From Cupriavidus pauculus (GTDB lineage: Bacteria > Pseudomonadota > Gammaproteobacteria > Burkholderiales > Burkholderiaceae), in assembly GCF_008693385.1 (NCBI RefSeq), contig NZ_CP044067.1, forward strand, positions 1,173,501 to 1,237,500: a DNA stretch of 64,000 nt. The letters run 5' to 3'. Positions 1-9,172 of this stretch are shown here, one piece after another. Position 1 is the first letter of the stretch. Each line of letters starts with the position of its first letter. Position numbers and translations under genes: made by a program. Below the pieces are notes generated by a model. That model searched no databases and was not told the DNA's origin. It saw nothing but the letters and a program-made list of their open reading frames with translations.

Positions 1-2248
<2,248 letters not shown>

Positions 2249-2315
2249 CTACCGCACGTAGTTCTGATGATTCCGCGTCAACGCAAAATATAGGTGAGAT
2301 GCCGCGTCAACAACA

Positions 2316-2352
2316 TGTGAGGATAGCAATCGCCTCGATAGCGCATTGCTAT
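2316..2352 (-). promoter_or_regulatory. OxyR-like binding site upstream of katG
   Basis: Read on the minus strand the site is ATAG-N7-CTAT-N7-ATTG-N7-CACA, against the OxyR consensus ATAG-N7-CTAT-N7-ATAG-N7-CTAT. Two tetramers match fully and the third at 3 of 4. It contains a perfect 8-bp inverted repeat ATAGCAAT/ATTGCTAT (2323-2330 and 2345-2352). It ends about 85 bp before the katG start. OxyR control is inferred from the match and the gene. Confidence 0.5.
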
Positions 2353-2470
2353 GACGCCTGTTTGAATGCGTGCCCGTGGTGGGGTTAGTCCCCACCGAAT
2401 GCTGCGCGGCACCTGACCTATAGTGGGCTTACGCAAGACAACTGCAGCGATCACGCTCGGAGGTTGCGTC

Positions 2471-2935
2471 ATGACCATGGCCACCACGCTGGCGCGGAGC
2501 CTTACCCGCAAGCAGGTCCGCTTTGAAACCGTGCGCCGCGCCCGCGGCCCGGATCCCGTGCAAGACACGCATATTCCGGGCGATCGGCTGGCCCGGGCCG
2601 TACTGCTGGAGGACGATCGCGGCTACGTCATCGCGGTGCTGCCCTCCACGCATCGATTGCGATTGTCGGAAATCTGCGCGCAGAGCGGCCGCGCGCTCCG
2701 GCGTGTGCATGGCGACGGCGTGCGCGAGGTGTTCCGCGACTGCGCTTTCAATGCGCTGCCCCCGATCGGCATGCTGCATCGCACACCGACGTGGGTCGAC
2801 GACAGCCTGCTGCTGCATGGCGACGTCTACTTCGAGTCCGGCGACCGGGAAGAAGTCGTGCATATGACCACCGCGGAGTTCGGCGCGCTGCTGGCCGATG
2901 CGCGGCACGGGCATTTCTCGCATCGGTCGATGTAG
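2471..2935 (+). CDS. YbaK/EbsC-domain aminoacyl-tRNA deacylase-like protein
   Basis: A 154-residue protein resembling the YbaK/ProX editing domain, which hydrolyses mischarged aminoacyl-tRNA. The central stretch (GDRLARAVLLEDD, then ALPPIGMLHRTPTWVDDSL and DVYFESGDREEVVHM) follows the family pattern of a buried beta-barrel with the (G/A)xxPPxG loop. The start at 2471 has CGGAGG seven bases upstream (2458-2463); an in-frame ATG at 2423 lacks a ribosome binding site. No synthetase is nearby, so this would be a free-standing trans-editing factor or a relative with a different substrate. The family call is good; the substrate is not known. Confidence 0.75.
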   Translation: MTMATTLARSLTRKQVRFETVRRARGPDPVQDTHIPGDRLARAVLLEDDRGYVIAVLPSTHRLRLSEICAQSGRALRRVHGDGVREVFRDCAFNALPPIGMLHRTPTWVDDSLLLHGDVYFESGDREEVVHMTTAEFGALLADARHGHFSHRSM

Positions 2936-2950
2936 ACCGCGCCGCACTCC

Positions 2951-2981
2951 GTAACTTTCAATAAAACACGTTGAAGGTTAC
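2951..2981. promoter_or_regulatory. Operator A: GTAAC-N21-GTTAC inverted repeat before CGNR gene
   Basis: The arms CGTAACTTTCAA (2950-2961) and TTGAAGGTTACG (2971-2982) are inverted repeats with one mismatch. The same 31-bp frame recurs at 3662-3692 and 35365-35395. It lies 48 bp upstream of the CGNR regulator, which suggests autoregulation. The binding protein is inferred, not shown. Confidence 0.65.
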
Positions 2982-3028
2982 GTTGGCGGCGAACGGGAAT
3001 ACAATGGTGCGCTCTTCCTGGAGGCACC

Positions 3029-3655
3029 ATGGCATCTCACGCCCCCCACGCCCATCCCGCGCCGCACGCCGATGACGTGCACACGCTTCCGCGCGTGCTC
3101 GCGGACCACGTCGCCCTCGACCTCATCAACACGGTGGGACTCGTCGATGGCGCACCCGTCGACTATTGGCAATCCGATGCCGATGTCATGCACTGGCTCG
3201 GCCGCACGGGCCTGCTTCCGGAAGGCGCGCCCGCCAGGACGCCGCCCCGGGGCCTGCTGGACGCCGCGCGCGCATTGCGCGAACCGCTGCGGCAGGCGAT
3301 TGCGCGCCGCAAGGCAGGCAAGAAGCTCGACCTTGCCTGGCTCAACGGCGCCCTTTCCGCCGGGGGCAGTCACCTCGCCACGCAGATCGACGCGAACGGC
3401 AGCGTGATCATGACGCGCGTCTATCCGATGGAAACCGCCGGTCACTATCTCGTCCCGCTCGCCGAGGCCATTGCCGACCTGTTTGTCCATGGCGATTTCG
3501 ACCTCGTCAGAAAATGCGAAAGCGACAACTGCATCCTCTGGTTCTATGACCGCACGCGCTCGCATCGCCGACGCTGGTGCAGCATGGCGCTCTGCGGCAA
3601 TCGCCACAAGGTGGCCGCCTTCAGGCGCCGCGAGGCGGGCGACGCCGAGGGCTGA
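3029..3655 (+). CDS. CGNR zinc-finger / ABATE-domain transcriptional regulator
   Basis: A 208-residue protein with an N-terminal ABATE-like domain (about 15-150) and a C-terminal CGNR zinc finger. The finger reads CESDNCILWFYDRTRSHRRR followed by WCSMALCGNRHKVAAFRRR; two pairs of cysteines would bind zinc and the basic segment would contact DNA. The length is normal for the family. These proteins are predicted stress or metabolite-responsive regulators. It precedes an alpha/beta hydrolase gene by about 100 bp. Both genes have a copy of the same 31-bp inverted repeat upstream, so this protein is the natural candidate for binding that repeat. The start ATG has GGAGG just upstream. Confidence 0.85.
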   Translation: MASHAPHAHPAPHADDVHTLPRVLADHVALDLINTVGLVDGAPVDYWQSDADVMHWLGRTGLLPEGAPARTPPRGLLDAARALREPLRQAIARRKAGKKLDLAWLNGALSAGGSHLATQIDANGSVIMTRVYPMETAGHYLVPLAEAIADLFVHGDFDLVRKCESDNCILWFYDRTRSHRRRWCSMALCGNRHKVAAFRRREAGDAEG

Positions 3656-3661
3656 TCCCGT

Positions 3662-3692
3662 GTAACCTTCTAAAAATGATTTGACAGGTTAC
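3662..3692. promoter_or_regulatory. Operator B: GTAAC-N21-GTTAC repeat before alpha/beta hydrolase
   Basis: The arms GTAACCT (3662-3668) and AGGTTAC (3686-3692) are perfect 7-bp inverted repeats in the same 31-bp frame as operators A and C. The right arm overlaps the -35 hexamer of the promoter at 3681-3708, a position suited to repression. Confidence 0.65.
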
Positions 3693-3708
3693 GTAAAGTC
3701 TCTAGAAT
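3681..3708 (+). promoter_or_regulatory. Sigma70-type promoter for the alpha/beta hydrolase
   Basis: A consensus -35 TTGACA (3681-3686) is followed after 16 bp by TAGAAT (3703-3708). The start codon is 52 bp further on. The -35 element lies within operator B. Confidence 0.6.
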
Positions 3709-3760
3709 TCGTTCCCAAGCGGCAACGACGCCGTCCCACGAACCCATTCCGGAGCAAGCC

Positions 3761-4639
3761 ATGCGCACGAACGTACAACCCGATTCGACCGTGCAGTATC
3801 GATTTGCCGACGCCGACGGCGTCCGCGTGTTCTATCGCGAGGCCGGCGACGCCAGCCTGCCCACGATGCTGCTGCTGCACGGCTATCCGAGCTCGTCGCA
3901 CCAGTTCCGCCACCTGATTCCGCAGCTTGCGCAGCGCTTCCATGTGATTGCGCCAGACCTGCCCGGCTTTGGCTTCACCGAAGTGCCGGCGTCGCGCGGC
4001 TATCGCTATACGTTCGACGATCTGGCAAAGACGCTGGAAGCGTTCGTGGACGCCGTTGGCCTGCAGCGCTATGCAATGTATGTGTTCGACTACGGCGCGC
4101 CGACGGGCCTGCGGCTGGCGGTGGCGCATCCGGAGCGCGTGACGGGCCTCGTGTCGCAGAACGGCAATGCGTATCTGGAAGGGCTGGGCGATGCATGGGC
4201 ACCGATCCGCAACTACTGGGCGGACCCGAGCGCGGCCAACCGCAAGATCGTGGCCGACGCGGTGCTGCATTTCGAAGGGACCAGGTGGCAGTACGTGCAC
4301 GGCGTGGCAAACCCGGACAGCGTCGCGCCCGAGTCCTATGCGCTGGACGCGGCGCTGCTGGAGCGCCCCGGCAACAAGGATATCCAGCTCGACCTGTTCC
4401 TCGATTACGCGAACAACCTCAAGCAATACCCGGCCTTCCAGGCATTCTTCCGCGACGCACAAATTCCGACGCTGGTGATCTGGGGCAAGAACGATCCGTT
4501 CTTCATCCCGCCCGGCGCGGAAGCCTATCGGCGCGACAATCCCAATGCCGTGGTCGAATTGCTCGACACAGGCCACTTCGCGCTGGAGACGCACGGCGAG
4601 TACATCGGCCGGCGCATCATCGACGTGCTAGGCAAGTAA
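3761..4639 (+). CDS. Alpha/beta hydrolase, epoxide hydrolase / haloacetate dehalogenase-like
   Basis: A 292-residue cytosolic alpha/beta-fold hydrolase. The oxyanion segment LLHGYPSSSHQFR, the nucleophile elbow VFDYGAPTGLRL with Asp in place of Ser, the acid in WGKNDPFF and the histidine in TGHFALETH form the Asp-Asp-His set typical of epoxide hydrolases and haloalkane or haloacetate dehalogenases. A cap region lies between about 135 and 220. Its closest relative in this window is the exported hydrolase at 34358-35320, which carries the same operator. It follows the CGNR regulator on the same strand. The substrate cannot be read from sequence. Confidence 0.85.
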   Translation: MRTNVQPDSTVQYRFADADGVRVFYREAGDASLPTMLLLHGYPSSSHQFRHLIPQLAQRFHVIAPDLPGFGFTEVPASRGYRYTFDDLAKTLEAFVDAVGLQRYAMYVFDYGAPTGLRLAVAHPERVTGLVSQNGNAYLEGLGDAWAPIRNYWADPSAANRKIVADAVLHFEGTRWQYVHGVANPDSVAPESYALDAALLERPGNKDIQLDLFLDYANNLKQYPAFQAFFRDAQIPTLVIWGKNDPFFIPPGAEAYRRDNPNAVVELLDTGHFALETHGEYIGRRIIDVLGK

Positions 4640-4641
4640 GC

Positions 4642-5310
4642 TCAGGCGCCGTCGCGTGCCATCCGCGCGCGCCGTGCGAGCTCCTTCTCGCTCGGCGCGA
4701 CGGTCTCGAACGTTCCGACCTTCACGCCGCCCGACGGTTCGTAGGTGCTCATCACCACGCCGGTCGTGGATGCCAGCGAATGCACGAGCCGCAGGCCGGC
4801 GGGCGTCGCGGTGGATTCGAACAGCCGTTTGCCTCGGCCGAGCACGACCGGAAACGTCCACACGTTGTACTCGTCGATGAGGTTGGCCGCCTGCAGGGTC
4901 TGGATCAGGTTGCCGCTGCCGATGATCTGGAGGTCCTGCCCCGCCTGCGCCTTGAGCGCGGCCACGGCCGTCGCGACGTCGCCGCGCAGCAGCGTCGAGT
5001 TATTCCAGCCGACTTCGGAGAGCGTGCGGGATGCCACGTACTTGCGCGCGGCGTTGAGCGTCCGCGCGATCGGGTCATCCGCCGATTGATACGGCCAGTA
5101 GCCGTCGAAGATTTCGTAGGTCTTGCGGCCCAGGAGCAGTTCGCGGTCCTTGCCGTCGAAGCCGCGCATGTCGCGGCCCATGACCTCGTCCCAGAACGGG
5201 AAGGTCCAGCCGCCGTGGGCAAACCCGCCGGTGGGATCTTCCTCCGGGCCGCCCGGCGCCTGCATGACGCCGTCCAGCGAGACGAAAGTGGATGCGATGA
5301 GTCTTCTCAT
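4642..5310 (-). CDS. Dihydrofolate reductase-family protein (RibD C-terminal domain)
   Basis: A 222-residue protein of the RibD-C/DHFR-like fold. It begins MRRLIASTFVSLDGVMQAPGG, with the family's typical first strand and substrate loop. It continues with LLLGRKTYEIFDGYWP and DLQIIGSGNLIQTL, the NADPH-binding glycine segment. Such stand-alone proteins are NADPH-dependent reductases of unknown substrate rather than riboflavin enzymes. It is convergent with the alpha/beta hydrolase, two bases apart. Nothing in the sequence suggests regulation. Confidence 0.85.
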   Translation of the reverse strand: MRRLIASTFVSLDGVMQAPGGPEEDPTGGFAHGGWTFPFWDEVMGRDMRGFDGKDRELLLGRKTYEIFDGYWPYQSADDPIARTLNAARKYVASRTLSEVGWNNSTLLRGDVATAVAALKAQAGQDLQIIGSGNLIQTLQAANLIDEYNVWTFPVVLGRGKRLFESTATPAGLRLVHSLASTTGVVMSTYEPSGGVKVGTFETVAPSEKELARRARMARDGA

Positions 5311-5356
5311 GGTGCAACTCCGCTTCGATCGAAGAGCGCACCATTCTACATGCCGT

Positions 5357-5740
5357 CTATTGGAGCAACGCGAGCAGTCCGTCGATGTCCTGTTTGCACG
5401 CCCTGGCCGCCGTGACCTCGATCTGCCGATAGAGCCGAATAACCGCTTCGCCTTCCGGCGTCAGCGTGGTGCCCCCGCGGCCTTCGCCGCCGTGCTCGGA
5501 CACCACGGCCGGAGACTGCATGGCCTTGTTGAGTTCCTGCACCAGCAGCCAGGCGCGCCGGTAGGACATGCCCATGCTGCGCGCGGCGGCGGTAATCGAC
5601 CCGTGTTCGCGTATCGCCTCGAGCAGGGACACCTTGCCGGGGCCTATCGCCACGACATCCGCCACCGTGATCCGCGCACGGAACTTGAAACTGGTCCGAG
5701 AGGCTGTGCCCTCGTGCGTTTTGGTATTCGTCTTGGCCAT
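5357..5740 (-). CDS. Stand-alone ModE-like winged helix-turn-helix regulator
   Basis: A 127-residue protein consisting only of the LysR/ModE-type N-terminal DNA-binding domain. KVSLLEAIREHGSITAAARS followed by MGMSYRRAWLLVQELN is the ModE helix-turn-helix, and the wing is GGTTLTPEGEAVIRLYRQIE. The two Mop (molybdate-binding) domains of E. coli ModE are absent, so molybdate sensing would need another protein or a different mechanism. It is divergent from the ModE-HTH/PBP fusion at 5857, with a ModE-like box between them. Its role as binder of the three boxes is inferred. Confidence 0.85.
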   Translation of the reverse strand: MAKTNTKTHEGTASRTSFKFRARITVADVVAIGPGKVSLLEAIREHGSITAAARSMGMSYRRAWLLVQELNKAMQSPAVVSEHGGEGRGGTTLTPEGEAVIRLYRQIEVTAARACKQDIDGLLALLQ

Positions 5741-5804
5741 GGCGCAGTCTACTGCATCTATTCACTGTACTGCCCGTCGCGCACCGGATCTGTGTTGCTG
5801 CTAT

Positions 5805-5830
5805 CCGTTATATTCAGTGGTATATTTCGG
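5805..5830 (+). promoter_or_regulatory. ModE-like box 1
   Basis: A 26-bp element of form CCGTTATAT-N8-ATATTTCGG, close to the E. coli ModE operator (CGTTATAT and its partner half). Near-identical copies lie at 7699-7724 and 7747-7772. It sits in the divergent promoter region of the two ModE-like regulator genes, and its TATATT could double as a -10 for the plus-strand gene. Confidence 0.65.
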
Positions 5831-5856
5831 CAAGTTCTTTGCATTGGGGACCTGCC

Positions 5857-6966
5857 ATGAAATTCCGCTTCGAACTGACCCCCTTCGTCGAGATCGGCAG
5901 CGCCAGCAGTACCGCCGACACCGGCGCCGACCCTGCCGCGGGCTCGCATGCCGCCGGGCAGATGCTCGCGCTGCTCGGCGCCATTCGCGCGACCGGTTCG
6001 CTGCAGCGCGCCGCCCTTACCGTCGGCCTGTCCTATCGGCACGCCTGGGGCACCATCCGCCATTGGGAAACCCTGCTCGATCGCAGCATCGTGAGCATGC
6101 AGCGCGGCAAGGGCGCCGAACTGACGCGATTCGGGGAAGATCTGATTGCCGCCGAGTCCCGCATGCGGGAAACGGTGGAGCCGATGATCGAGACCGCCAC
6201 CGCGGACTTCCACCAGTACCTCGGCAATGCCCTGGGCTCGCGCGCGCAGGTGCGATTCTCGGGGCGGCCCGATGCGACCATCGACGTCGTGCGCCAGTCG
6301 CTCACCCATGCGGAGACCACGGTGTCGCTCGATACCGTCTTCTGCGGCGCCGTCGATGGGCTAATCTGCCTGCATGAGCGGCAGGCCGAGCTTGCTGGGT
6401 TCCACGTCTCGCCGATCCATCAGGCCGGCACACGCGTGCATACGGCGTTCCGCCCATGGCTCAAGCCGTCGGATGTGCGGCTGATCCGGCTGGCGTGGCG
6501 CGACCAGGGGCTGATGGTGGCGCCGGCCATGAGCACGGCGGTGCGCGGCGTGAAGGACCTCGTTACGCGCCGCGTGCGCTTTATCAACCGCGAACGCAGT
6601 TCCGCGACGCGCGCGCTGTTCGATCAGGTGGTCGCCAATGAGGGGGCCTATCCCGAGCAGATCGCCGGCTACGACAACTATGCGATGAGCAACCGCCAGG
6701 TCGGCGAGGCGATCCAGCAGGGCCATGCCGATGCCGGTTTCGGCCTGCGTTCCACGGCGGACGCGCTGGGCCTGAGCTTCGTGCCGCTGACGCGCGAGGC
6801 GTATTACCTGGCGCTGCGCAACAGCGACCGCGACGCGACATGGGTGTCGGACCTGCTCGAGCTGCTCTCGTCGGACCGTGTGGTCGGCCGCATCGGGGCG
6901 ATTCCCGGCTACCAGCCGGAGACCTCGCTGAAGCTGATGCCGCTGCATGAAGCGCTGCCATGGTGA
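5857..6966 (+). CDS. ModE-type HTH fused to a periplasmic-binding-protein-like sensor domain
   Basis: A 369-residue one-component regulator. Residues about 1-110 form a ModE-like winged helix (AGQMLALLGAIRATGSLQRA, SYRHAWGTIRHWE, AELTRFGEDLIAAE). Residues about 125-360 form a type-2 PBP-like domain of the kind found in molybdate-responsive regulators (VSLDTVFCGAVDGLICLHER, VRFINRERSSATRALFDQ, YAMSNRQVGEAIQQGHADAG). The Mop domains of ModE are replaced by this domain. The start has GGGGA seven bases upstream. It lies next to nifQ and a DUF2325 gene that share its promoter box. The ligand (molybdate, tungstate or a cofactor form) is not proven. Confidence 0.8.
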   Translation: MKFRFELTPFVEIGSASSTADTGADPAAGSHAAGQMLALLGAIRATGSLQRAALTVGLSYRHAWGTIRHWETLLDRSIVSMQRGKGAELTRFGEDLIAAESRMRETVEPMIETATADFHQYLGNALGSRAQVRFSGRPDATIDVVRQSLTHAETTVSLDTVFCGAVDGLICLHERQAELAGFHVSPIHQAGTRVHTAFRPWLKPSDVRLIRLAWRDQGLMVAPAMSTAVRGVKDLVTRRVRFINRERSSATRALFDQVVANEGAYPEQIAGYDNYAMSNRQVGEAIQQGHADAGFGLRSTADALGLSFVPLTREAYYLALRNSDRDATWVSDLLELLSSDRVVGRIGAIPGYQPETSLKLMPLHEALPW

Positions 6967-7124
6967 GCCGTCGATCACCGGCCTCGGTGCCGACGCGCGC
7001 CGGGGACCTGCTCGATGCCGCCGGGCTCACGGCGCTGCCGCGCTCCCGATGCAAGCAACTGATCGTCGCCGTACGCGCGCGGGATGGCTACACAGCCCTG
7101 ATCAGGCGCTGGGCAGGAACCTGA
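6960..7124 (+). pseudogene. Remnant of a small molybdopterin-binding-type protein (54 codons)
   Basis: A short ORF whose ATG overlaps the end of the upstream regulator (ATGGTGA). It reads LLDAAGLTALPRSRC, then KQLIVAVRARDGYTAL. This resembles the start of the small molybdopterin-binding oxidoreductase proteins often seen beside ModE-like genes, where DGYxALFSWxEL would follow. Here the similarity stops at DGYTAL and the frame ends after 54 codons, 22 bp inside convergent nifQ. I infer a decayed 5' fragment. It could instead be a small coupled peptide. Confidence 0.4.
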
Positions 7125-7695
7125 TGGCCACGGTCTCTTCCGAGCCGTGGCATTCGGCGTAGTGATCGCATCCGCTGCACGACGGCTCGGGGCACGGATG
7201 AAGGTCCAGTTCCTCGCACACGCGGTGGTAGAAGAACTTCTTCCACTTCATGTTGGTGGTGTTCGCCGAGAACACGGGCAGGAACGTGCCGCTCAGCAGC
7301 GCGGACACCTCGTGCCGCCCCGACAGCCCCATGTCCTGCCAGAGATGGCCCTGCCCGAAACACCCGCACGCGAGCGCGTGCGCGGCCCATAGGGCGTGGC
7401 GCGGATCGGCCTGCGCGGAGCGGCCGAACCACAGCATCCGGACGAGATCGTCGAATTCGCACGGCAACGCCGCGGGCTCGACCTGCGGCGCATCGGGCTC
7501 CCAGCCGCTCTGCGCCGCGCCCGGAAAGCAGGTATCGAGCATGCACAGGAACTCGTCCGGCGGCAGTCCCAGCCATTGCGCGAAACGCGGCAGGCCGCCT
7601 GCCGACGCGGCTTCCAGCACCCCCGACAATGCGCGCGACACCGCGTCACCGGGGTGAGCGGCAAAGGCATCGAGCAGGAGGAGCGAGCGATTCAT
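7102..7695 (-). CDS. nifQ: NifQ family molybdenum-delivery protein
   Basis: A 197-residue protein ending with the NifQ signature. The segment NMKWKKFFYHRVCEELDLHP is followed by C-x4-C-x2-C-x5-C (CPEPSCSGCDHYAEC), which holds the Mo-Fe-S cluster precursor in NifQ. In diazotrophs NifQ donates molybdenum for FeMo-co; no other nif gene is in the window. ModE-like box 2 ends only three bases before the ATG at 7695, so there is no room for a ribosome binding site. Either the mRNA is leaderless or an upstream in-frame ATG at 7746 is used, which would place the box inside the gene. Divergent from the DUF2325 gene. Confidence 0.85.
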   Translation of the reverse strand: MNRSLLLLDAFAAHPGDAVSRALSGVLEAASAGGLPRFAQWLGLPPDEFLCMLDTCFPGAAQSGWEPDAPQVEPAALPCEFDDLVRMLWFGRSAQADPRHALWAAHALACGCFGQGHLWQDMGLSGRHEVSALLSGTFLPVFSANTTNMKWKKFFYHRVCEELDLHPCPEPSCSGCDHYAECHGSEETVAIRFLPSA

Positions 7696-7698
7696 GCA

Positions 7699-7724
7699 GC
7701 GAAATATAGGCAGATATACAACGG
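7699..7724 (-). promoter_or_regulatory. ModE-like box 2 (nifQ promoter)
   Basis: On the minus strand the element reads CCGTTGTAT-N8-ATATTTCGC, matching boxes 1 and 3 in length and both ends. It abuts the nifQ start codon, and its TATATT is placed to serve as a -10 element for a leaderless transcript. Confidence 0.65.
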
Positions 7725-7746
7725 TCGTCAACGCATGAACGCGCAT

Positions 7747-7772
7747 CCGTTATGCACAATGGTATATTTCGG
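7747..7772 (+). promoter_or_regulatory. ModE-like box 3 (DUF2325 promoter)
   Basis: Reads CCGTTATGC-N8-ATATTTCGG. The right 11 bases are identical to box 1. It lies 55 bp upstream of the DUF2325 start and 22 bp from box 2, so nifQ and the DUF2325 gene each have their own box in opposite orientation. Confidence 0.65.
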
Positions 7773-7827
7773 AAACGCTTCGGCACCGCCTGGGCCACAC
7801 CGGCCCGGATTCACGAGTCCAGACGCC

Positions 7828-9087
7828 ATGCAACATCCACCTTTCGCGCTCGCCCGTACCAGCCTGCTCGGCACGACGATCCGCCACGGCGATGCGCCGG
7901 GATGCTGCACGCCTCATCCCGTCCCCACGCCCGCGCCCGCGACATCCGCGGTCAGGAACGTCCGCCATCGCACGACACTGGCCGAGCTCGACGCGACCTT
8001 CCACTGCTCGATCATCGGCACGTGCCTGTCCACCGGCGAGCTGCGCAAGCTGGTCCGGCGCCTGATCGCGATGGATGCCACGGCCTCCGACATGGAGGTC
8101 CATCATGAAGCGGTGAGCCTGGCCACGCGTGGCGGCGTGGGCGCCAAGACCCTGCACAAGGCGCTCGATCAGCGCCATGCGCTGGCCATCCGGCAGTTCG
8201 CGTCCGCGACGGACCCCGACGCGGTGCGGGCCATGTGGGACACGGCACAGGCCACCGGCGATATCGCCGGCGCCTACTGGGCCACGATGACCCATCCCGA
8301 GGGTTCCGTCGCGGTACGGCAGAAAGCGTTCGGCGATGTCCACATGCTGTCGCATCTGGTCGGCGCCTCCAATCGCGCCGATATCCGCCGGCTCGTCGCG
8401 CTCGAGGCGGAGAACGAGACGCTGAAGGACACCCTCGCGCGGCAACAGCTGCGCATGCAGGAACTCGGCAGCGAACATGCGGTGGCCATGCAGGAGGCCA
8501 GCGCGCTGATCGCCACGTTGCGGGGCCGCGAACAGGCGCCGGGCGAGGCCGTGCCGGCCGACGTGACCGCGCGTCAGCAGCTGATCAGCGCCCAGGTCGA
8601 ACGCATCGCCACCGCGGAGGCCCGGCAGGCATTGGCCGCAGAGGCCGCACGCACGTTGCGCGATGACGTCGCGCAACTGCGGGCGCAACTCGCGGCGAGC
8701 CGCGCCGAGACGCAAGCGCTCGAGGCATTGGTGACCCGGCAACAGCAGGAAGGCCGCGAAGACGATCGCGCCTCCACGCTGCCAGCGCTCGACAACCGGA
8801 GCGTGCTGTACATCGGCGGCCGCCCCGGAACGGTCACCACCATCCGCACGCTGGTCGAACGCGCCGGCGGCCGCTTCCAGGACCACGACGGCGGCCTCGA
8901 GGACCGCAAGGGCCTGCTCCCCGCGATGGTCGCCTCCGCGGATATCGTCGTCTTCCCCGTGGACTGCATCGACCACGATTCGGTCGGCATGCTCAAGCGC
9001 ATCTGCCAGAAGCAGGGCATCGACTACCACCCGGTGCGCAGCGCCAGCGTGGCCAGCTTCGTCGAACTGCTGGCGCGATTGCCCTGA
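7828..9087 (+). CDS. DUF2325 domain-containing protein with coiled-coil middle
   Basis: A 419-residue cytosolic protein. Residues about 40-185 are a helical N-terminal part (HRTTLAELDATFHCSIIGTC). About 190-310 is a long coiled coil rich in Ala, Glu and Arg. The C-terminal 100 residues are DUF2325 (SVLYIGGRPGTVTTIRTLVE, then DIVVFPVDCIDHDS and KQGIDYHPV). DUF2325 has a small Rossmann-like fold and no proven activity. The ModE-like box and the nifQ neighbour suggest a role in molybdenum homeostasis. The ATG at 7828 is chosen because an earlier in-frame ATG (7735) would place box 3 inside the gene; no strong ribosome binding site is seen. Confidence 0.8.
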   Translation: MQHPPFALARTSLLGTTIRHGDAPGCCTPHPVPTPAPATSAVRNVRHRTTLAELDATFHCSIIGTCLSTGELRKLVRRLIAMDATASDMEVHHEAVSLATRGGVGAKTLHKALDQRHALAIRQFASATDPDAVRAMWDTAQATGDIAGAYWATMTHPEGSVAVRQKAFGDVHMLSHLVGASNRADIRRLVALEAENETLKDTLARQQLRMQELGSEHAVAMQEASALIATLRGREQAPGEAVPADVTARQQLISAQVERIATAEARQALAAEAARTLRDDVAQLRAQLAASRAETQALEALVTRQQQEGREDDRASTLPALDNRSVLYIGGRPGTVTTIRTLVERAGGRFQDHDGGLEDRKGLLPAMVASADIVVFPVDCIDHDSVGMLKRICQKQGIDYHPVRSASVASFVELLARLP

Positions 9088-9172
9088 GTCGATCATCCTC
9101 GACCTCGACCTGTATCGGCTGGCCGTGGACTTCGATGCTTTCCAGCGGCACGCGCATCGCGGCACGCGCGAG

